This document shows, piece by piece, positions 1 to 11,893 of a stretch of 64,000 nucleotides of DNA. Source of the DNA: an uncultured Roseateles sp. GTDB lineage: Bacteria; Pseudomonadota; Gammaproteobacteria; Burkholderiales; Burkholderiaceae. The stretch lies in contig CAMPJJ010000001.1 of the NCBI GenBank assembly GCA_946886855.1, forward strand, positions 62,001-126,000, in the 5' to 3' direction. The translations under genes and the position numbers were made by a program. A model generated the notes under the pieces. It was not told where the DNA came from. It saw only the letters and a list, made by a program, of their open reading frames with translations, and searched no databases. The number at the start of each line of letters is the position of its first letter. Positions within the stretch are counted from its first letter, which is position 1.

Positions 1-134
1 TGATCGTCGACCCCTGGGGCGAGGTCCTGGCCTGCGTGCCCGAGGGCGAAGGCCTGGCGGTGGCCCGGATCGATCCGGCGCGCATCGCGCAGGTGCGCGA
101 GCAACTGCCCGCGCTGCAGCACCGGCGGCTCTGA
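1..134 (+). CDS. Carbon-nitrogen hydrolase (nitrilase superfamily), C-terminal end only
   Basis: Only the last 43 complete codons are inside the window, reading in frame from base 3 to the TGA at 132-134. The visible tail starts [10 protein letters not shown], passes through [11 protein letters not shown] and ends LPALQHRRL. This is the typical end of Nit1/omega-amidase-type nitrilase superfamily proteins, whose final beta strand carries the VDPWG motif and whose C terminus ends in LPxLxHRR. The catalytic Glu-Lys-Cys residues lie upstream of the window, so activity and substrate cannot be judged. The family hydrolyses amides or omega-amides such as deaminated glutathione in the cytoplasm. Confidence 0.75.
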   Translation, partial: IVDPWGEVLACVPEGEGLAVARIDPARIAQVREQLPALQHRRL

Positions 135-214
135 GCCCCGGAGGATCAGCCCCCGACACTGAGCCTCGAAAGCGGTCCACTTCGGGCGATCGGCGCCCGG
201 CTCGCGCAGGCAAG

Positions 215-811
215 ATGCCCGGCATGATCGACCGTCGCCCCGCTCCCTCCCGTTCCGCGCTGGCCTCGCTGGCCGCCACGGCGTGCGCCTGCGCGCTGCT
301 GGCGGGATGCGGCACGCCGGCCCGTCCGCTGGAGTCCTCGCTGACCGACATGGAGTCGCTGCAGCTGCGCTCGTGGCTCAGTCCGCAGCTGCGGCGCAAC
401 ATCGACCTGCTGCCGGTCACCGGCGGCCAGGAGACCTCGCGCTGGTGGGGCACCCGGATCAATGCGATGACGCTGAACCAGACCTACCAGGAGTCGCTGC
501 GGCGCCTGGGTCTGATGCCCGACGTTCCCGACACCGGCCGCTACCAGTTGCAGGTCGAGGTGCTGGCCTTGGCGCAGCCGAACGTGCCGGTGCTGCCGGA
601 GGTCGCCCTCTCCGTCCGCTACACCTTGACGGAGCGTGCCGCTGGCGGCGGCAAGGTGCTGTACCAGCGCACGCTGCGCACGACGCAGAAGGCGGGCATC
701 GACGACAGCCTGAACCCGACCGAGCAACTGCGCATCGCCACGGAATCCGCGTTGCGCAACAACATCGCGGAGCTCATCCGCGAGCTCGCATCGCTCGCGC
801 TTCCAACCTGA
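215..811 (+). CDS. Predicted outer-membrane-type lipoprotein of unknown function
   Basis: A 198-residue protein. Residues 5-31 form a charged then hydrophobic signal sequence ending in a lipobox (LAGC, Cys32), so the mature protein is predicted to be a lipid-anchored periplasmic protein. The remaining 165 residues are soluble, with a mixed alpha/beta look (RYQLQVEVLAL, ALSVRYTLTE), and end in an amphipathic helix. I do not recognise the family. ATG 215 is used; ATG 224 (Met4) would also keep the signal peptide intact. It lies 80 bases after the nitrilase gene and reads the same way. Nothing in its neighbours (metN follows 172 bases later) fixes a role. Confidence 0.7.
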   Translation: MPGMIDRRPAPSRSALASLAATACACALLAGCGTPARPLESSLTDMESLQLRSWLSPQLRRNIDLLPVTGGQETSRWWGTRINAMTLNQTYQESLRRLGLMPDVPDTGRYQLQVEVLALAQPNVPVLPEVALSVRYTLTERAAGGGKVLYQRTLRTTQKAGIDDSLNPTEQLRIATESALRNNIAELIRELASLALPT

Positions 812-860
812 GCACGTGTCCCTTTCCGTTATTTGAATTCAGCAGATTCGCCCCCACGGC

Positions 861-885
861 ATATGCATATAAGCATTGATTGCTT
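861..885. promoter_or_regulatory. AT-rich inverted repeats upstream of metNIQ
   Basis: The 812-983 gap before metN is AT-rich compared with its surroundings. It holds a perfect 10-base palindrome (ATATGCATAT, 861-870), directly followed by an inverted repeat AAGCA-TTGAT-TGCTT (871-885). The position about 100 bases before a methionine transporter fits an operator or promoter region. I could not match it to a known regulator site or a SAM riboswitch, so the function is inferred. Confidence 0.35.
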
Positions 886-983
886 GCCAAATGCCGGGTA
901 ATCCCTAAGCATCACGGTTTCCGCCCCAAAGAGGCGCACGACGGCAACGGGTGTCACCTGCCGCTAGCGTCCTTCTTCTTCCC

Positions 984-1991
984 GTGATCGAACTTCAAGA
1001 CCTGCACAAATCGTATGACGTCGAGGGTCGCCGCGTGCCGGCGCTCCAGGGCGTGGACCTGAAGATCGAATCAGGCGAGGTGTTCGGGATCATCGGCGCG
1101 TCCGGGGCGGGCAAGAGCACGCTGTTGCGGGTGATCAACCTGCTGGAGCGTCCAGACAGCGGCCGGGTCGTGGTGGCCGGCCAGGATCTGCAGACACTCG
1201 AGGCTGCCGGCCTTCGCGCCGCCCGGCAGAAGATCGCGATGATCTTCCAGCACTTCAATCTGCTGAGCTCGCGCACCGTGGCGCAGAACGTCGCCTGGCC
1301 GCTGCGCATCGCCGGCTGGGACGCCGCCCGGATCGCCCCGCGCGTGCAGGCGCTGCTGGCGCGGGTCGGTCTGGCCGACCAGGCCGACAAGTACCCCGCG
1401 CAGTTGTCCGGCGGTCAGAAGCAGCGCGTCGGCATCGCCCGGGCGCTGGCGCTGGATCCTCAGGTGCTGCTGTGCGACGAGGCCACCAGCGCGCTCGACC
1501 CCGAGACCACGCGTTCCATCCTGGACCTGCTGGCCGAGCTCAACGACGAACTGAAGCTGACCATCGTCCTGATCACGCACGAGATGGACGTGGTCCGCCG
1601 CGTCTGCGACCGTGTCGCGGTGCTCGAAGCCGGCCGCATCGTCGAGCAGGGTCCGGTGGCGCAGGTTTTCCTGCATCCGCGTTCGGGCACGGCGAAGCGC
1701 TTCGTGCTCGCCGCGGAGCATGTCGATGAAGGCGAGCAGCGCGACGACTACGCGCATGTCGCGGGCAGCCTCTGGCGCCTGACCTTCTTCGGCGAGCGGA
1801 CCTACGAGCCCCTGCTGGGCGAGGTCGCCCGTCACGCGAACCTGGACTTCGGCATCCTGGCCGGGCGCATCGACCGGATCAAGAAGCAACCCTACGGGCA
1901 GTTGACGATCGCCGTCAGCGGCGGCGACCACGCCGCCGCGCGCCAGTTGCTGGCCGAGCGCGGCGTGCAAGTCGAGGAGCTGCGCGCATGA
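984..1991 (+). CDS. metN: Methionine ABC transporter, ATP-binding subunit MetN
   Basis: ATPase of the MetNIQ importer for D/L-methionine; it powers transport at the inner membrane. The 335-residue protein has Walker A GASGAGKS at residues 38-45, an ABC signature (LSGGQKQR), Walker B followed by [12 protein letters not shown], and a switch histidine (LITHEMD). The last ~85 residues form the NIL regulatory domain, known in MetN to bind methionine and inhibit transport from inside the cell. GTG at 984 is chosen because the family begins MIEL; an in-frame GTG at 951 would add 11 unconserved residues. Its stop overlaps the metI start (ATGA), so the two are translationally coupled. Confidence 0.93.
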   Translation: MIELQDLHKSYDVEGRRVPALQGVDLKIESGEVFGIIGASGAGKSTLLRVINLLERPDSGRVVVAGQDLQTLEAAGLRAARQKIAMIFQHFNLLSSRTVAQNVAWPLRIAGWDAARIAPRVQALLARVGLADQADKYPAQLSGGQKQRVGIARALALDPQVLLCDEATSALDPETTRSILDLLAELNDELKLTIVLITHEMDVVRRVCDRVAVLEAGRIVEQGPVAQVFLHPRSGTAKRFVLAAEHVDEGEQRDDYAHVAGSLWRLTFFGERTYEPLLGEVARHANLDFGILAGRIDRIKKQPYGQLTIAVSGGDHAAARQLLAERGVQVEELRA

Positions 1992-2677
1992 GCCTGGCCG
2001 CCACCCCTTCCCTGCTGGACACGCTCCGGGCCATCGACTGGCCCGAGATCGCCACCGCCGGCGGCGACACGCTGCTGATGCTGGGCGGCTCGCTGCTGTT
2101 CACCGCGCTGCTGGGCCTGCCGCTGGGCGTCGCGCTCTACCTGTTCGACCGCGACCGGCTGGTGTCCTCGCCCAAGGTCTACACGCTGCTGTCCCTGGTC
2201 GTGAACGTGCTGCGCTCGCTGCCCTTCGTCATCCTGCTGATCGTGCTGATCCCGTTCACGCTGCTGGTCACCGGCACCTCGCTGGGCGTGGCCGGCGCGA
2301 TCCCGCCGCTGGTCGTCGGCGCGACGCCCTTCCTCGCGCGCCTGGTCGAAACCGCCCTGCGCGGCGTCGACCGCGGCATCGTCGAAGCCGGCCTCGCCAT
2401 GGGCGCCAGCACCCGCCAGATCGTGTGGCAAGGCCTGCTGCCGGAGGCGCTGCCGGGCATCGTCTCCGCGCTCACCGTCACGGCCATCACGCTGGTCGGC
2501 TACACGGCGATGTCCGGCGTCATCGGCGGCGGCGGCCTGGGCGACCTCGCCATCCGCTTCGGCTACCAGCGCTTCCAGACCGAGGTCATGGTCGTGACCG
2601 TCGTGCTGCTGCTGCTGCTCGTCCAGCTGCTGCAGATGGGCGGCGACTGGCTCGTCACACGGGTCTCCCATCGCTAG
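1988..2677 (+). CDS. metI: Methionine ABC transporter, permease MetI
   Basis: Integral inner-membrane subunit of MetNIQ. The 229-residue protein has about five or six hydrophobic segments and the conserved cytoplasmic coupling loop [25 protein letters not shown] split over residues ~135-160; this EAA-type loop contacts MetN. Length and topology match the MetI family. It overlaps metN by four bases and is followed after 138 bases by metQ, the usual N-I-Q order. Expression is probably from one transcript starting upstream of metN. Confidence 0.93.
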   Translation: MSLAATPSLLDTLRAIDWPEIATAGGDTLLMLGGSLLFTALLGLPLGVALYLFDRDRLVSSPKVYTLLSLVVNVLRSLPFVILLIVLIPFTLLVTGTSLGVAGAIPPLVVGATPFLARLVETALRGVDRGIVEAGLAMGASTRQIVWQGLLPEALPGIVSALTVTAITLVGYTAMSGVIGGGGLGDLAIRFGYQRFQTEVMVVTVVLLLLLVQLLQMGGDWLVTRVSHR

Positions 2678-2690
2678 CCACCGTCAGGCA

Positions 2691-2727
2691 GCAATCGGCA
2701 GCAATCGGCAGCGATCGGCATCGATCG
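2691..2727. repeat. Short tandem repeat between metI and metQ
   Basis: Three successive 10-base units (GCAATCGGCA, GCAATCGGCA, GCGATCGGCA) followed by a partial degenerate unit. The repeat lies in the 138-base gap between metI and metQ and is not translated. It may alter spacing in the transcript; no function is evident. Confidence 0.6.
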
Positions 2728-2815
2728 CCCGGCCCGCCAACAACCCCGCCTCCCCCTTCCATCGCCGGACGCCCCAAGCAGGCACCCGGCACCGTCCCTC
2801 AGAGGAGTTCCACCC

Positions 2816-3598
2816 ATGAAGAAGCTGTTCACCGCCGCCGTCGCGGCCCTGTCGCTGGCGGCCGCCGGCTCTGCCGTCGCCGAGAAGCTGACCGTCGCCG
2901 CCACCGCGGTGCCGCACGCCGAGATCCTCAACCTCGTGAAGCCCGAACTGGCCAGGCAGGGCGTGGAGCTCGAGGTCAAGGTCTTCACCGACTACGTCCA
3001 GCCCAACGTGCAGGTCGCCGAGAAGCGCCTGGATGCCAACTTCTTCCAGCACAAGCCCTACCTGACCGAGTTCAACAAGGGCAAGGGCACGCACCTGGTC
3101 GCCGTCGCGGCCGTGCATGTGGAACCGTTCGGCGCCTACTCGACCAAGCACAAGACCCTGGCCGCGCTGCCTGAAGGCGGCACCGTCGCCATCCCCAACG
3201 ACCCCACCAACGGCGGCCGCGCGCTGCTGCTGCTGGACAAGGCCGGCGTGATCAAGCTCAAGGACAAGGCCAACATCCTGTCCACGACCAAGGACATCGC
3301 CGACAACCCGAAGCAGCTGAAGTTCCGCGAGATCGAGGCCGCCACGCTGCCGCGCATCCTGCCGCAGGTCGACCTGGCGCTGATCAACACGAACTACGCC
3401 CTGGAAGCGAAACTGAATCCGTCCAAGGACGCACTCGCCATCGAGGGCGGCGAGTCGCCCTACGCCAACTGGCTGGTCACGCGTGACGACAACCAGAACG
3501 CCCCGGCGGTGAAGAAGCTGGCCGCCGCGTTGCAGACCGACGCCGTCAAGCGCTTCATCCAGACGCAGTACAAGGGCGCGGTCGTTCCCGCGTTCTGA
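2816..3598 (+). CDS. metQ: Methionine-binding protein MetQ (NlpA family), secreted form
   Basis: Periplasmic substrate-binding component that delivers methionine to MetNI. The 260-residue protein starts with a normal signal peptide (MKKLFTAAVAALSLAAAG) and a likely AVA cleavage site before EKLTVAATAVPHAEIL. NlpA/MetQ landmarks follow: ADYVQPN-like TDYVQPNVQV, NFFQHKPYL, HVEPFGAYS, VAIPNDPTNGGRALLLL, and a C-terminal QTDAVKRFIQ helix. Many MetQ proteins are lipoproteins, but this one has no cysteine at the cleavage site and is predicted to be soluble. GGAG lies upstream of the ATG (CAGAGGAGTTCCACCC before 2816). It closes the metNIQ operon. Confidence 0.93.
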   Translation: MKKLFTAAVAALSLAAAGSAVAEKLTVAATAVPHAEILNLVKPELARQGVELEVKVFTDYVQPNVQVAEKRLDANFFQHKPYLTEFNKGKGTHLVAVAAVHVEPFGAYSTKHKTLAALPEGGTVAIPNDPTNGGRALLLLDKAGVIKLKDKANILSTTKDIADNPKQLKFREIEAATLPRILPQVDLALINTNYALEAKLNPSKDALAIEGGESPYANWLVTRDDNQNAPAVKKLAAALQTDAVKRFIQTQYKGAVVPAF

Positions 3599-3600
3599 GA

Positions 3601-3630
3601 CCGGCGCCGACCGCGCGGTCGGCCGGTTTG
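3601..3630 (+). terminator. GC-rich hairpin just after metQ
   Basis: Starting two bases after the metQ stop, a perfect 16-base palindrome (CCGACCGCGCGGTCGG, 3607-3622) is extended by flanking CCGGC/CCGG and followed by only TTTG. The strong stem fits an operon-end terminator, but the U tract is weak. Confidence 0.5.
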
Positions 3631-3648
3631 GGCGATAAACGCCATCTG

Positions 3649-3680
3649 GCGCCCCGCACACGCGGGGCGCTTGCATTTGC
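3649..3680 (+). terminator. Second hairpin in the metQ downstream region
   Basis: Stem GCGCCCCGC (3649-3657), loop ACAC, and stem GCGGGGCGC (3662-3670), followed by TTGCATTTG. The nine-base perfect stem resembles an intrinsic terminator with a poor U tract, and may back up the hairpin at 3601. Confidence 0.5.
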
Positions 3681-3793
3681 GGGCGGGATGCCGCGCATTT
3701 GTGCCGCATGGCGAACGCCGCTTCTTGGCACCATGGCGGACTCTTCCCACGCCTGGGTTGTGCGCTCGCGTGAGCGCAAGGCCTGTCCCCTCC

Positions 3794-6877
<3,084 letters not shown>

Positions 6878-6881
6878 GGCC

Positions 6882-7874
6882 ATGACCGCCGACCATCGTC
6901 CCAAGCTGCTGCTCGTCGACGACGAGCCCGCCAACCTGCAGGTGCTGCGGCATGTGCTGCAGGACGACTACCGGCTGCTGTTCGCGCGTGACGGGCAGAA
7001 GGCGCTGGAACTCGCGAAGACCGAGTCGCCGCAGCTGGTCCTGCTGGACATCATGATGCCCGGCCTGTCGGGCCTGGACGTCTGCCGGGTGCTGAAGTCG
7101 CAGCCGGCGACCAAGCGCACGCCGGTGATCTTCGTCACCGCGCTGGCCGACTCGCGCGACGAGACCGAGGGCTTCGAGGCCGGCGCGGTCGACTACATCG
7201 CCAAGCCGGTGAGCCCGCCGGTGGTGCGGGCGCGGGTGCGGACCCACCTGTCGCTGGTGCGCGCCGACGAGCTGCGCGAGACGCGGCTGCAGATCGTGCA
7301 GCGGCTGGGTCGCGCGGCCGAGTACAAGGACAACGAGACCGGCTGGCACGTGGTGCGGATGAGCCACTATGCCCAGCTGCTGGCGCTGGCGGCCGGCTGG
7401 ACCGATCAGGAGGCCGACGACCTGCTGCATGCCGCGCCGATGCACGACGTCGGCAAGCTGGGCATTCCCGATGCGATCCTGCAGAAGCCGGGTCCGCTGA
7501 CCGAAGCCGAGTGGACGGTGATGCGCCGCCACCCGGCCATCGGCGCCGAGATCCTCGGCGACCAGACGACCGGGCTGCTGGGCCTGGCGCGCCGGGTCGC
7601 CCTGGCGCACCACGAGAAATGGGACGGCAGCGGTTATCCCGAAGGCCTGGCCGGCGAGGCGATCCCGCAGGAAGGCCGCATCGTCGCCATCGCCGACGTC
7701 TTCGACGCGCTGACCAGCGTGCGGCCCTACAAGCCGGCGTGGCCGATCGCGCAGGCGGTCGAGCACCTGCGCGCGCAGGCGGGCCGGCACTTCGACCCGG
7801 CGCTGGTGGAGCTCTTCATCGGCGTGCTGCCGCAGGTGCTGGAAGTGCGGGACCGGTTCCTGGAAGAGGGCTGA
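6882..7874 (+). CDS. Response regulator with HD-GYP c-di-GMP phosphodiesterase domain
   Basis: A 330-residue RpfG-type protein. The receiver domain (1-~125) has phospho-acceptor Asp56 in LLDIMMPG. The HD-GYP domain (~145-330) keeps its metal and catalytic residues: HDVGK at 188-192, a HH pair before EKWDGSGYP (GYP at 251-253), and the ADVFDALTSVRPYK signature. HD-GYP enzymes degrade cyclic di-GMP to GMP/pGpG in the cytoplasm. The gene begins four bases after the hybrid kinase stop, so co-transcription and phosphorelay from that kinase are likely. All key residues are present, so it should be active. Confidence 0.92.
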   Translation: MTADHRPKLLLVDDEPANLQVLRHVLQDDYRLLFARDGQKALELAKTESPQLVLLDIMMPGLSGLDVCRVLKSQPATKRTPVIFVTALADSRDETEGFEAGAVDYIAKPVSPPVVRARVRTHLSLVRADELRETRLQIVQRLGRAAEYKDNETGWHVVRMSHYAQLLALAAGWTDQEADDLLHAAPMHDVGKLGIPDAILQKPGPLTEAEWTVMRRHPAIGAEILGDQTTGLLGLARRVALAHHEKWDGSGYPEGLAGEAIPQEGRIVAIADVFDALTSVRPYKPAWPIAQAVEHLRAQAGRHFDPALVELFIGVLPQVLEVRDRFLEEG

Positions 7875-8019
7875 GCGGAGGTCCTTCTGCGGATCCGCGG
7901 TGTCGACGCATGACATCGCCGCCGCGGCCGCGCCGGTTATGACCCGCCCCCACAAGGTGATGCTCGCAATCCCCAGTCCCGACGAGCCGGCACGCGCGGG
8001 GCCGGAATAATCCGCCCCC

Positions 8020-9267
8020 ATGGTGCTCAACTTCATCTGGATCGGGTTCTTCCTGATCGGCTTCGCGGTCGCGCTGGCGCGGCTGGTCCAGGGCGACCTG
8101 ACCATCTTCACGCAGGTGCTGACCGGCATCTTCGACACGGCCAAGACCGGCTTCGACATCTCGCTCGGCCTGGTCGGCGTGATGAGCCTGTGGCTGGGCC
8201 TGATGAAGGTCGGCGAGAACGCCGGCGTGATCCAGCTGTTCGCGCGCGCCATGGGGCCGTTCTTCGGCCGCATCTTCCCGGAGGTGCCGCGCGGCCACCC
8301 GGCGGGTGGCTCGATGGTCATGAACTTCTCGGCCAACATGCTCGGCCTGGACAACGCCGCCACGCCGCTGGGCCTGAAGGCGATGAAGGAGCTGCAGGAG
8401 CTCAACCCGCACAAGGACACCGCCAGCAACGCGATGATCATGTTCCTGGTGCTGAACACCGCCGGCATCACGCTGATCCCGACCTCGGTGATCGCGATCC
8501 GCCAGGCGATGGCGGTGGATCAGGGGCTGGTCGGCTTCAATGCGGCGGACATCTTCCTGCCCACGCTGGTGGCGACCTTCATCTCGTTCATGTCGGGGCT
8601 GATCGCGGTGGCGTGGGTGCAGCGCATCAACCTGTTCAGCGCGCCGGTGCTGGTGTTCGTCGGCGGCTTCATCGCGATCATGGCGGCGGTCTTCGGCTGG
8701 CTGCACAGCTACCCGCCCGAGGTGATGTCGCAGTACATCGGCCTGCTGGGCAGCGGCGTGATCCTGAGCATCATCGCGATGTTCATCGCCGTCGGCGCCT
8801 GGCGCCGCATCAACGTCTACGAGTCCTTCGTCGAAGGGGCCAAGGAGGGCTTCGGCGTCGCGATCCAGATCATTCCCTACCTGATCGCGATCCTGGTGGC
8901 GATCTCGGTGTTCCGCACGACGGGCTGCATGGCGTTCATCGTGAAGGGCATCGCCGCCGGCGTGGCCGCGCTGGGCCTGCCGACGGACTTCGTGCCGGCG
9001 CTGCCGGTCGGGCTGATGAAGACGCTGTCGGGCAGCGGCGCGCGCGGGCTGATGGTGGACGTGCTCAAGACCTACGGCGTGGACAGCTTCGAGGGCAAGC
9101 TCGCCGCGATCATCCAGGGCTCGACCGAGACCACCTTCTACGTGCTGGCCGTCTACTTCGGCAGCGTCAACATCAAGAAGACCCGCTACGCGCTGACCTG
9201 CGGCCTGCTGGCCGACGCGGTCGGGCTGGTGGGCGCCATCCTGGTGGGGTACTGGTTCTTCAAGTGA
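8020..9267 (+). CDS. SpmA-SpmB fusion, nucleoside-recognition (Gate) domain membrane protein
   Basis: A 415-residue integral membrane protein. Residues 1-~200 match spore maturation protein A (GLMKVGENAGVIQLFAR, GSMVMNFSANMLGLDNAATP, NTAGITLIPTSVIAIR). The second half (~235-415) matches SpmB (IPYLIAILVAISVFR, LMKTLSGSGARGLMVD, IIQGSTETTFYVLAVYFGS, KKTRYAL). In Bacillus these are two genes needed for spore core dehydration; Gram-negative bacteria often carry a fused form of unknown role, probably transporting a small molecule. It is a single gene between the HD-GYP regulator and the converging LytTR regulator, from ATG 8020. Confidence 0.85.
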   Translation: MVLNFIWIGFFLIGFAVALARLVQGDLTIFTQVLTGIFDTAKTGFDISLGLVGVMSLWLGLMKVGENAGVIQLFARAMGPFFGRIFPEVPRGHPAGGSMVMNFSANMLGLDNAATPLGLKAMKELQELNPHKDTASNAMIMFLVLNTAGITLIPTSVIAIRQAMAVDQGLVGFNAADIFLPTLVATFISFMSGLIAVAWVQRINLFSAPVLVFVGGFIAIMAAVFGWLHSYPPEVMSQYIGLLGSGVILSIIAMFIAVGAWRRINVYESFVEGAKEGFGVAIQIIPYLIAILVAISVFRTTGCMAFIVKGIAAGVAALGLPTDFVPALPVGLMKTLSGSGARGLMVDVLKTYGVDSFEGKLAAIIQGSTETTFYVLAVYFGSVNIKKTRYALTCGLLADAVGLVGAILVGYWFFK

Positions 9268-9297
9268 GGCGGTGCGCCGATCGCCCGTCCGCCGGCG

Positions 9298-10116
9298 TCA
9301 CATCGACTTGAACAGGTGGACGTAGGCGCGGCTGACCGGCAGCTCGCTCGCATGGCCGCGCACGCGCACGAACAGCCGGCTCAGCTCGTCGCGGCGGGTG
9401 CCGCTCACATGGTCCAGGTTCACGATCGTCGAGCGGTGCACCTGCCAGAAGCGCTCGCCGTCGAGCTGCGCGGCCAGCTCGTGGATGGGCGTGCGGATCA
9501 GGTACTCGGTCGTCGCCGTCTGGACGCAGGTGTACTTGTCGTCGGCGCGGAAGAAGAGCACCTCGTCGACGGGCACCTGATGCATCAGGTCCCCTTGCGT
9601 CGCGCGCACCCAGCGCAGCAGCCCCGTCGGCTTCGCCGTCGCGCCGCCCGGCGCGTGCAGGCGCTGCAGCGCGGCGAGCAGCCGCGCGTCCACGCCGCTA
9701 TCGCCGCTATCGCCGCTATTGCCGTCATCGCCGGCGGCCGCCGCCGCCGTCTTCGCCAGCGCCCGGCGGATCCGCTCGACCGTGCGCGCGAGCCGCTCCG
9801 CCTCGACCGGCTTGAGCACGTAATCGATCGCCTCCTGCTCGAAGGCCTGCACCGCGTACTGGTCGTAGGCGGTGACGAAGACGACTCGCGTGGCGCCCTC
9901 GATGCCCTCGGCCACCTCGAGCCCGGTGAGCCCCGGCATCTGGATGTCGAGGAAGGCCAGGTCCGGCTGCAGCGCCGCGATCTGCTCGGCGGCCTCCTGC
10001 CCGTTTCGGGCGATGTGAACGATCTCGAGTTCCGGCCAGACGGTCGCCAGTTGCGCCGCGAGGGCGCGGGCCAGGTGGGGTTCGTCGTCGGCGATCAGCG
10101 CGGTGGGTGCGGTCAT
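9298..10116 (-). CDS. LytTR-family response regulator
   Basis: A 272-residue transcription factor of the LytR/AlgR type. The receiver domain (1-~125) has phospho-Asp in LAFLDIQMPGLTG and the AIDYVLKPVEAERL C-terminal element. A linker contains GDDGNSGDSGDSG, coded by short near-identical GCGATAGCG-type repeats around 9695-9735. The LytTR DNA-binding domain (~165-272) has the conserved VLFFRADDKYTCV, LIRTPIHEL and FWQVHRSTIVNLDHV segments. It lies 55 bases downstream of the LytS-type kinase gene on the same strand and is its probable partner. Its 3' end converges on the spmAB fusion 30 bases away. Confidence 0.9.
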   Translation of the reverse strand: MTAPTALIADDEPHLARALAAQLATVWPELEIVHIARNGQEAAEQIAALQPDLAFLDIQMPGLTGLEVAEGIEGATRVVFVTAYDQYAVQAFEQEAIDYVLKPVEAERLARTVERIRRALAKTAAAAAGDDGNSGDSGDSGVDARLLAALQRLHAPGGATAKPTGLLRWVRATQGDLMHQVPVDEVLFFRADDKYTCVQTATTEYLIRTPIHELAAQLDGERFWQVHRSTIVNLDHVSGTRRDELSRLFVRVRGHASELPVSRAYVHLFKSM

Positions 10117-10171
10117 GGTCGGTGAGGAAGAAGAGGAAGAAAGGGATCCGGACGTTCAGGCGCCGAGGCGC

Positions 10172-11311
10172 TCAGACATCCAGCGGCACGCGCAGCGTGA
10201 CGAGGCAGCCGGGCTCGGCGGGTTCGAGGGTCAGCGTCGCGCGGTCGCCGTAATGCGTCATCAGGCGCTCGCGCAGGTTGGCCAGCGCGATGCCGTTGCC
10301 GGCGCGGCGCGAGGCGCCCGGACCGACGCCGTCGTCACGCACCTCGATCACCAGGAAGCCGGCGCTGAGCGCGGCGTCGACGCGGACGGTGCCGCCCTCG
10401 ATCTTGGGCTCCAGCCCATGGTGGACCGCGTTCTCCACCAGCGGCTGCAGCAGCATCGGCGGCAGCGGAACGACGCGGGCTTCGGGGGTGGCCTGGATCG
10501 CGAACCGCAAACGGTCTTCCATCCGCGTCTGCAGCACCGTGAGGTAGGCGGTGGCGAGGGACAGTTCATCGTCCAGCGGCCCCGTCTCGCGCCGCAGGCC
10601 GCCGAGCGACGCCCGCAGGTAGGCGGTGAAGGCGCCCAGCATCTCCTTGGCCTTGGGCGCGTCGTAGTCGATCAGCGAGTGGACGTTGGCCAGCGTGTTG
10701 AACAGGAAGTGCGGCTCGATCTGGCCCTGCAGCAGCCGCAACTGGGCTTCGGTGGCGCGGCGCTCGGCGGTGAGCTGCCGGTTCTTCGACGCGAACCAGT
10801 GGTGCAGCACGAAGGTGATGCACAACGAGAGCGCAGCCGTGAGACCGATGATCTTGCCGCCTTGCGACCAGTCCATCCGGGCCCAGTTCGACAGGCCCGC
10901 CAGCCACATGCCCGGCACCCAGCCGATCAGCACGCCCAGCAGCGGGACGCCGGAGAAGAACACGGTGCGCTTCCAGTCCGCCCAGCCGCGGATGCCGGCG
11001 CGGCCGCCGAAGAGCGGCACCAGGGCCGTGAACAGCCCCTGGATGATCAGGCCGATGACCACGCAGACGATGAGGTTCTTCCAGTACCACCAGGCCCAGA
11101 GCGCGGGATCGGTCCAGCGGGCGGTGCGGGCGTTCAGGAGGAAGCCCAGCACGGTGAAGCCCAGGGCGAGCGCGCAGGAGAACAGCAGCGTCCAGACCCA
11201 CTGCAGCCATCCCGGGCCGCTGGGCTGGACGTCGTTGCTGAGCCAGGCATGCCAGGAGGCGCGCAGCCGACGGGAATCTCGCCAGAGCGGCCGGGACGGG
11301 GCGGAAGTCAT
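10172..11311 (-). CDS. LytS/YpdA-type sensor histidine kinase
   Basis: A 379-residue membrane kinase. About four hydrophobic helices occupy residues ~35-170 (WTLLFSCALALGFTVLGF, NLIVCVVIGLIIQGLFTAL, VPLLGVLIGWVPGMWLAGL, IIGLTAALSLCITFVL). The cytoplasmic His_kinase domain carries the phosphorylation motif IEPHFLFNTLANVHSLID. An HATPase_c domain follows, with N box (LQPLVENAVHHGLEP) and G boxes (DDGVGPG, GNGIALANLRERL). No extracytoplasmic sensor domain of any size is present, so the signal may be membrane-borne. The LytTR regulator is encoded immediately downstream. Confidence 0.9.
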   Translation of the reverse strand: MTSAPSRPLWRDSRRLRASWHAWLSNDVQPSGPGWLQWVWTLLFSCALALGFTVLGFLLNARTARWTDPALWAWWYWKNLIVCVVIGLIIQGLFTALVPLFGGRAGIRGWADWKRTVFFSGVPLLGVLIGWVPGMWLAGLSNWARMDWSQGGKIIGLTAALSLCITFVLHHWFASKNRQLTAERRATEAQLRLLQGQIEPHFLFNTLANVHSLIDYDAPKAKEMLGAFTAYLRASLGGLRRETGPLDDELSLATAYLTVLQTRMEDRLRFAIQATPEARVVPLPPMLLQPLVENAVHHGLEPKIEGGTVRVDAALSAGFLVIEVRDDGVGPGASRRAGNGIALANLRERLMTHYGDRATLTLEPAEPGCLVTLRVPLDV

Positions 11312-11499
11312 GCGGCGCAGTGTAGGGAGCCGTCGCGGCCGCCCGGCCGGGGGAAACGACGGATCGACAGCGCGGCTGGCGGACGGACGGCGGGCGGCGT
11401 GGTTGGCATGGCTGGCGGGGCCGGTGGGGCCTCGGCCCTGACCTTTGACAGCGGAGGGGGCCTGTGGTGTCCAATGGCACGCATTCCACGGAGACCCGC

Positions 11500-11865
11500 A
11501 TGAGCTACATCCTGCTGATCAACGAACCTGTCGGCCAGCGCGAGGCGCGCACGCCGGAAGAAGGCCGCGAGGCCTACGACCGCATGACCGCCTACGCCGA
11601 CCAGCTGCAGGCGAAGGGCTTGCTGCACGCGGCCCAGTCGCTGCAGTCGGTGAACGGATCGACCCGCGTCGCGAAGCGCGACGGCCGCATGACGACGATC
11701 GACGGCCCGTTCGCCGAGGCCAAGGAGATGGTCGGCGGCTTCTTCTGGCTGAACGTGAAGACCCGCGAGGAAGCGCTGGCGATCGCGCGGGAATGCCCGG
11801 CGGCGGAGTGGTGCACGGTCGAGGTCCGCTCGATGGTGCCGTGCTACGCGGAGTCCAAGGCCTGA
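11500..11865 (+). CDS. DGPF-domain (YCII-related) protein
   Basis: A 121-residue cytoplasmic protein starting MSYILLINEP at ATG 11500 (GGAG at 11490-11493; an upstream in-frame start at 11464 lacks a ribosome site). It carries the family signature IDGPFAEAKEMVGGFFWL and the REEALAIARECPA helix. DGPF/YCII proteins are small alpha/beta-barrel dimers, sometimes with a His-Asp active site, whose substrate is unknown. They are the hallmark genomic partner of ECF42 sigma factors, and one is encoded 610 bases downstream, so this gene is probably a target of that sigma factor. Confidence 0.9.
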   Translation: MSYILLINEPVGQREARTPEEGREAYDRMTAYADQLQAKGLLHAAQSLQSVNGSTRVAKRDGRMTTIDGPFAEAKEMVGGFFWLNVKTREEALAIARECPAAEWCTVEVRSMVPCYAESKA

Positions 11866-11893
11866 AGATTTTTTCGAGGACCGTGCGACGGTC

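Noticed and set aside
812..983. SAM riboswitch before metN
   Set aside because: No SAM-I, SAM-II or SAH motif core could be aligned by eye; only short inverted repeats are visible.
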